Below, in pieces: positions 61,464 to 64,000 of a stretch of DNA of 64,000 nucleotides (the stretch's first letter is position 1; every line of letters starts with the position of its first letter). The translations under genes and the position numbers were made by a program. Under the pieces are notes generated by a model that was given only the letters and a program-made list of their open reading frames with translations, did not search any database and was not told where the DNA came from. Source of the stretch: Candidatus Acidiferrales bacterium (GTDB taxonomy: Bacteria > Bacteroidota > Ignavibacteria > Kryptoniales > JAKASW01); NCBI GenBank assembly GCA_035515795.1, contig DATJAY010000027.1, positions 84,585 to 148,584 on the forward strand, in the 5' to 3' direction.

Positions 61464-62033
61464 ATGATTCTTCTAATAGACAATTACGATTCATTCACGT
61501 ACAACCTGTACCAGTATATCAGCGTGCTCGGGGCAAAAGTTTGCGTGGCGCGGAATGACAAAATTACTTTGAAGGAAATCCATGAAATGAATCCCGAGGC
61601 GATAGTGATATCTCCCGGACCAAAGACACCGAGCGAAGCGGGCATTTCCGAAGCTGTGGTGACGGAGTTTTACAGAACGCTCCCGATTCTCGGAGTTTGC
61701 CTCGGACATCAGGCGATTGGAGAAGTTTTCGGCGGAAAAATTGTGAAGGCACCGATCCCGATGCACGGAAAGACATCGCAGATAATTCACAACGGCAAGT
61801 CGATTTTTAATTCCATGGAAATTCCGTTTGCCGCCACACGTTACCATTCGCTGATCGTTTCGCAGGAGAATCTTCCGGAACAACTCGAGACCATCGCATG
61901 GACCGAGGATAACCTTGTGATGGGGTTAAAACATAGAGATTATCCAACGGTCGGCGTTCAGTTCCATCCGGAGTCGGTCATGACCGAAAACGGGAAATCA
62001 CTTTTAAGAAATTTCATAGACGGGAAAATCTAA
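61464..62033 (+). CDS. trpG: Anthranilate synthase component II (glutamine amidotransferase)
   Basis: The 189-aa class I glutaminase supplies ammonia to TrpE. It has DNYDSFTYNLYQY at the start, the nucleophile Cys in GVCLGHQAIGEVFGG (near 79), MHGKTSQI, RYHSLIV and the His-Glu pair in VQFHPESVMTE (near 169). It may serve PabB as well, as TrpG/PabA proteins often do. No other trp gene follows in the window; the next gene starts 2 bp downstream. Confidence 0.93.
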   Translation: MILLIDNYDSFTYNLYQYISVLGAKVCVARNDKITLKEIHEMNPEAIVISPGPKTPSEAGISEAVVTEFYRTLPILGVCLGHQAIGEVFGGKIVKAPIPMHGKTSQIIHNGKSIFNSMEIPFAATRYHSLIVSQENLPEQLETIAWTEDNLVMGLKHRDYPTVGVQFHPESVMTENGKSLLRNFIDGKI

Positions 62034-62035
62034 TA

Positions 62036-62737
62036 ATGAGTATCTCAACAAATCATAACGGCAACGATCGAATGACAGTCTTAGAGGCGCGGCAAAGAGA
62101 CATCTGGAGAATCTTCAAGGTGATGTCGGAATTTGTCGATGGGTTTGACCTGATGAGTCGAGCCGCGCCGGCAGTTTCAATTTTTGGGTCGGCAAGAATG
62201 AAACCGGGGAGCAAATATTATGAGCTGACACGCCAGGTCGCATGCGAACTGGCCAAAACGGGTTATGCGATAGTGAGCGGGGGCGGAGGAGGATTAATGG
62301 AGGCTGCAAATCGCGGCGCTAGAGAAGGCGGCGGCCAATCCATCGGGCTAAATATTGCACTGGAGTTTGAGCAAAAGGCAAATGATTATGTCGATCCGGA
62401 CAAACTGATGACGTTCCATCACTTCTTCGTGAGGAAAGTTATGTTCGTTAAGTACGCGCAGGGATTTGTGGTTATGCCCGGGGGATATGGAACGATGGAT
62501 GAATTCTCGGAAGCAATAACTTTGATTCAAACACACAAGACCGTGTCGTTTCCGGTTGTGCTGATGGGAAGAAATTATTGGAAAAAACTATTGGAATGGA
62601 TGCAGGGAACGGCGCTTGAAGAAGGGTGCATCTCCAAGACAGATTTAGACATTTTTCATGTATGCGATGAACCGGATGAAGTGGTACAGATAATCAAGGA
62701 ATTTGGAATACGCCATGGCTTCGTCACGAACTTCTAA
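62036..62737 (+). CDS. LOG-family nucleoside 5'-monophosphate phosphoribohydrolase
   Basis: The 233-aa protein belongs to the TIGR00730/LOG family, formerly called lysine decarboxylase-like. SIFGSARMKPGSKYYELT and VSGGGGGLMEAANRGAREGG start the Rossmann fold. VVMPGGYGTMDEFSEAIT is the PGGxGTxxE catalytic motif. Members hydrolyse the N-glycosidic bond of nucleoside monophosphates; the physiological substrate in bacteria is not settled. It starts 2 bp after trpG, and its last 23 bp overlap the next gene. Confidence 0.9.
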   Translation: MSISTNHNGNDRMTVLEARQRDIWRIFKVMSEFVDGFDLMSRAAPAVSIFGSARMKPGSKYYELTRQVACELAKTGYAIVSGGGGGLMEAANRGAREGGGQSIGLNIALEFEQKANDYVDPDKLMTFHHFFVRKVMFVKYAQGFVVMPGGYGTMDEFSEAITLIQTHKTVSFPVVLMGRNYWKKLLEWMQGTALEEGCISKTDLDIFHVCDEPDEVVQIIKEFGIRHGFVTNF

Positions 62738-63908
62738 TTCCGTTCGGACGCACCCCGGCTCGGGCAAGATTTTCCTGACTCTTTTCCCGATTGCGGTCGC
62801 CGCGTTTGTATTCTTGTTGCTCAAAATTGCCCCCCATATCCCGTCATTGAGTCGGATGCAATCAAACAGCGGCGGCCAGGATGTGAGCCGGCTGTCCTCG
62901 TATCGCATCCCCGACTCGTTGAACTTTTGCGGAGAGCGAATGCCGCTGGAGATTCCTGACGTGAGAGAGCGAATGGAGCAGGCCTTCTATATGGAATTGT
63001 CAGACGCCCAGATAATCCTCGATCTGAAAAGAAGTACGAGATACTTTCCTTATATCGAACAGAAGCTGCACGACACAAATTTGCCTTTAGATCTGGAATA
63101 CCTTGCGGTTGCAGAAAGCGCTCTGAGAAATGCCGTCTCGAACAAAAACGCATCCGGCATTTGGCAGTTTACTGATGATGAGGCTCGCCGCTACGGACTA
63201 AGAATAAATGAGTATGTCGACGAAAGGTTCAACTTCCATAGGGAAACCGACGCTTCGATGAAGTGCCTGACCGATTTGCATTCGAGGTTCGGGAGCTGGG
63301 CGCTTGCAGCCGCGGCATACAACATGGGAATCAACGGATTGAAAGCAAGCCTGGATTACCAGATGGTAAATAATTATTACAGTCTCTATTTGAATGAAGA
63401 GACATCCAGATTCGTCTTCCGCATCGTGGCGCTGAAACAAATTATGACGAACTACAAGACCTATGGCTTTGATTTATCTCGAGAGGATTTCTACCAGCCG
63501 GCAGAAACCAGGCTCGTCGTGGTCGCGCGAATTCCGGACATTGCGCTGTGGGCTAGAAATCAGGGCTCAAGTTACAAAGAGGTGAAATATCTTAACCCAT
63601 GGCTGATAAATAAAAGTCTGCCTCAGGGAACTTGGGCAGTGGAACTCCCAAAGTATGCGCAACAGGTGATTTTCACTTCATCGTCGCCTGTTATTGATTC
63701 ATCATTGGAGAAATCAGGTAACGGTGAAAACGGAAGCGGGGGTGTGATTTATGTTGTGAAACGCGGCGATACTCTTGAGAAGATCGCTGCTATCTATGGG
63801 GTTTCTGTCACGGAACTTGCATCATGGAACAACCTCAGCTACAGAAGCCACCTGAGAGTCGGCGAGAAGCTAAAAATTATTGTCGGAAATTCAGAACCAG
63901 AACAATAA
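62715..63908 (+). CDS. Membrane-bound lytic transglycosylase with LysM domain (MltD-like)
   Basis: The roughly 397-aa protein has an N-terminal anchor (about residues 22-40) and an SLT domain. Its catalytic Glu is in EYLAVAESALRNAVSN (near 134), followed by ASGIWQFTDDEARRYGL and WALAAAAYNMGINGLK. Near the C-terminus is one LysM domain (YVVKRGDTLEKIAAIYGVS, LASWNNL, LRVGEKLKII) that binds peptidoglycan. It cleaves glycan strands to 1,6-anhydro-MurNAc ends, the substrate source for anmK. The frame extends to TTG 62703, but ATG 62715 is preferred. It overlaps the LOG gene by 23 bp. Confidence 0.9.
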   Translation: MASSRTSNSVRTHPGSGKIFLTLFPIAVAAFVFLLLKIAPHIPSLSRMQSNSGGQDVSRLSSYRIPDSLNFCGERMPLEIPDVRERMEQAFYMELSDAQIILDLKRSTRYFPYIEQKLHDTNLPLDLEYLAVAESALRNAVSNKNASGIWQFTDDEARRYGLRINEYVDERFNFHRETDASMKCLTDLHSRFGSWALAAAAYNMGINGLKASLDYQMVNNYYSLYLNEETSRFVFRIVALKQIMTNYKTYGFDLSREDFYQPAETRLVVVARIPDIALWARNQGSSYKEVKYLNPWLINKSLPQGTWAVELPKYAQQVIFTSSSPVIDSSLEKSGNGENGSGGVIYVVKRGDTLEKIAAIYGVSVTELASWNNLSYRSHLRVGEKLKIIVGNSEPEQ

Positions 63909-63922
63909 AAACGGTAGCAAAA

Positions 63923-63952
63923 CTTGTCAAGGATTGAGAAACACTTGACAAG
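63923..63952. repeat. Inverted repeat upstream of the last gene
   Basis: CTTGTCAAG (63923-63931) and CTTGACAAG (63944-63952) form a perfect 9-bp stem around a 12-nt loop. It lies 14 bp after the lytic transglycosylase stop and 26 bp before ATG 63979. No T-run follows on the plus strand, so it could be an operator or an mRNA stem rather than a terminator. A TTGACA lies in the second arm, but no matching -10 element follows at normal spacing. Confidence 0.5.
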
Positions 63953-63978
63953 ATAAAACTTACACAAGGAGGAGTAAA

Positions 63979-64000
63979 ATGAAAGGCGGCTTGTACCACC
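63979..64000 (+). CDS. Start of a gene cut by the window end
   Basis: ATG 63979 follows AAGGAGGAG at five bases and continues as MKGGLYH to the end of the window. The strong ribosome site indicates a genuine gene, but seven residues give no function. Confidence 0.55.

Noticed and set aside
63945..63950. TTGACA as a sigma-70 -35 element
   Set aside because: At 17-nt spacing the sequence is GGAGGA, part of the ribosome site, so no -10 box fits.
40936..64000. Many antisense ORFs of 60-150 codons inside clear genes
   Set aside because: They mirror conserved genes on the other strand and contain no motif of their own.

Overview
The window comes from a Gram-negative bacterium with moderate GC content (an impression of mid-40s percent, not computed). 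LolCDE-type lipoprotein export genes, Lnt, a BamA-like barrel fused to a patatin domain, an AsmA-like protein, a GldA/GldF/GldG-like ABC system and an RND pump indicate an outer membrane. Several genes have good Shine-Dalgarno sites (rpmE, the class II aldolase, kbl, ltaE). That is unusual for core Bacteroidetes but fits the Ignavibacteria/Chlorobi/Kryptonia side of the FCB group. This placement is an inference from gene content only.

Layout. (1) 1-12323: a surface-glycan locus with a partial TPR-FkbM methyltransferase, two very large multidomain glycosyltransferase proteins (1467 and 1756 aa) and, between them, UDP-galactopyranose mutase. (2) 12392-16863: prfB with its programmed +1 frameshift, two Lol-type permeases and their ATPase, then tRNA-Arg(CCG). 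(3) 17047-20050: a small zinc-ribbon membrane protein and a PlpD-like patatin/BamA protein. (4) 20143-27699: six genes overlapping by 4-8 bp (nucleotidyltransferase, two B12-binding radical SAM enzymes, a methyltransferase, a GT87 and a GT9 glycosyltransferase), probably an unassigned envelope or specialised-metabolite pathway. (5) 27712-35872, minus strand: an amidohydrolase/methyltransferase pair, and a unit of ECF sigma factor, anti-sigma factor, Spy-like protein, membrane-fusion protein and RND pump. (6) 35946-40071: a Gld-type ABC exporter set. (7) 40075-40868: a tRNA-Val/tRNA-Gly locus with degenerate tRNA copies, palindromes and a GIY-YIG nuclease gene. (8) 40936-48948: anmK, nfo, a kbl/PAP2/rsmA/AsmA-like block, and rpmE. 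(9) 49162-63908: a long plus-strand housekeeping run (rsmB, class II aldolase, CDF transporter, AlaX, acylphosphatase, ispF, DedA, PHP, lnt, ltaE, trpE, trpG, LOG, lytic transglycosylase). A further gene starts at 63979 and runs off the window.

The most unusual region is 40075-40868. Three non-functional tRNA-Val copies have the 17-nt anticodon arm replaced exactly by a palindrome of the form TCCCG...CGGGA. A partial tRNA-Gly copy carries a similar palindrome in its D-loop region. A GIY-YIG endonuclease gene lies between two tRNA-Val copies, and its last codons are read from tRNA sequence. Also notable are two genes, ltaE and the PHP gene, whose best-supported start codon is ACG behind a strong ribosome binding site; an RsmB homologue lacking the expected nucleophilic cysteine; and the unassigned radical SAM/glycosyltransferase operon.
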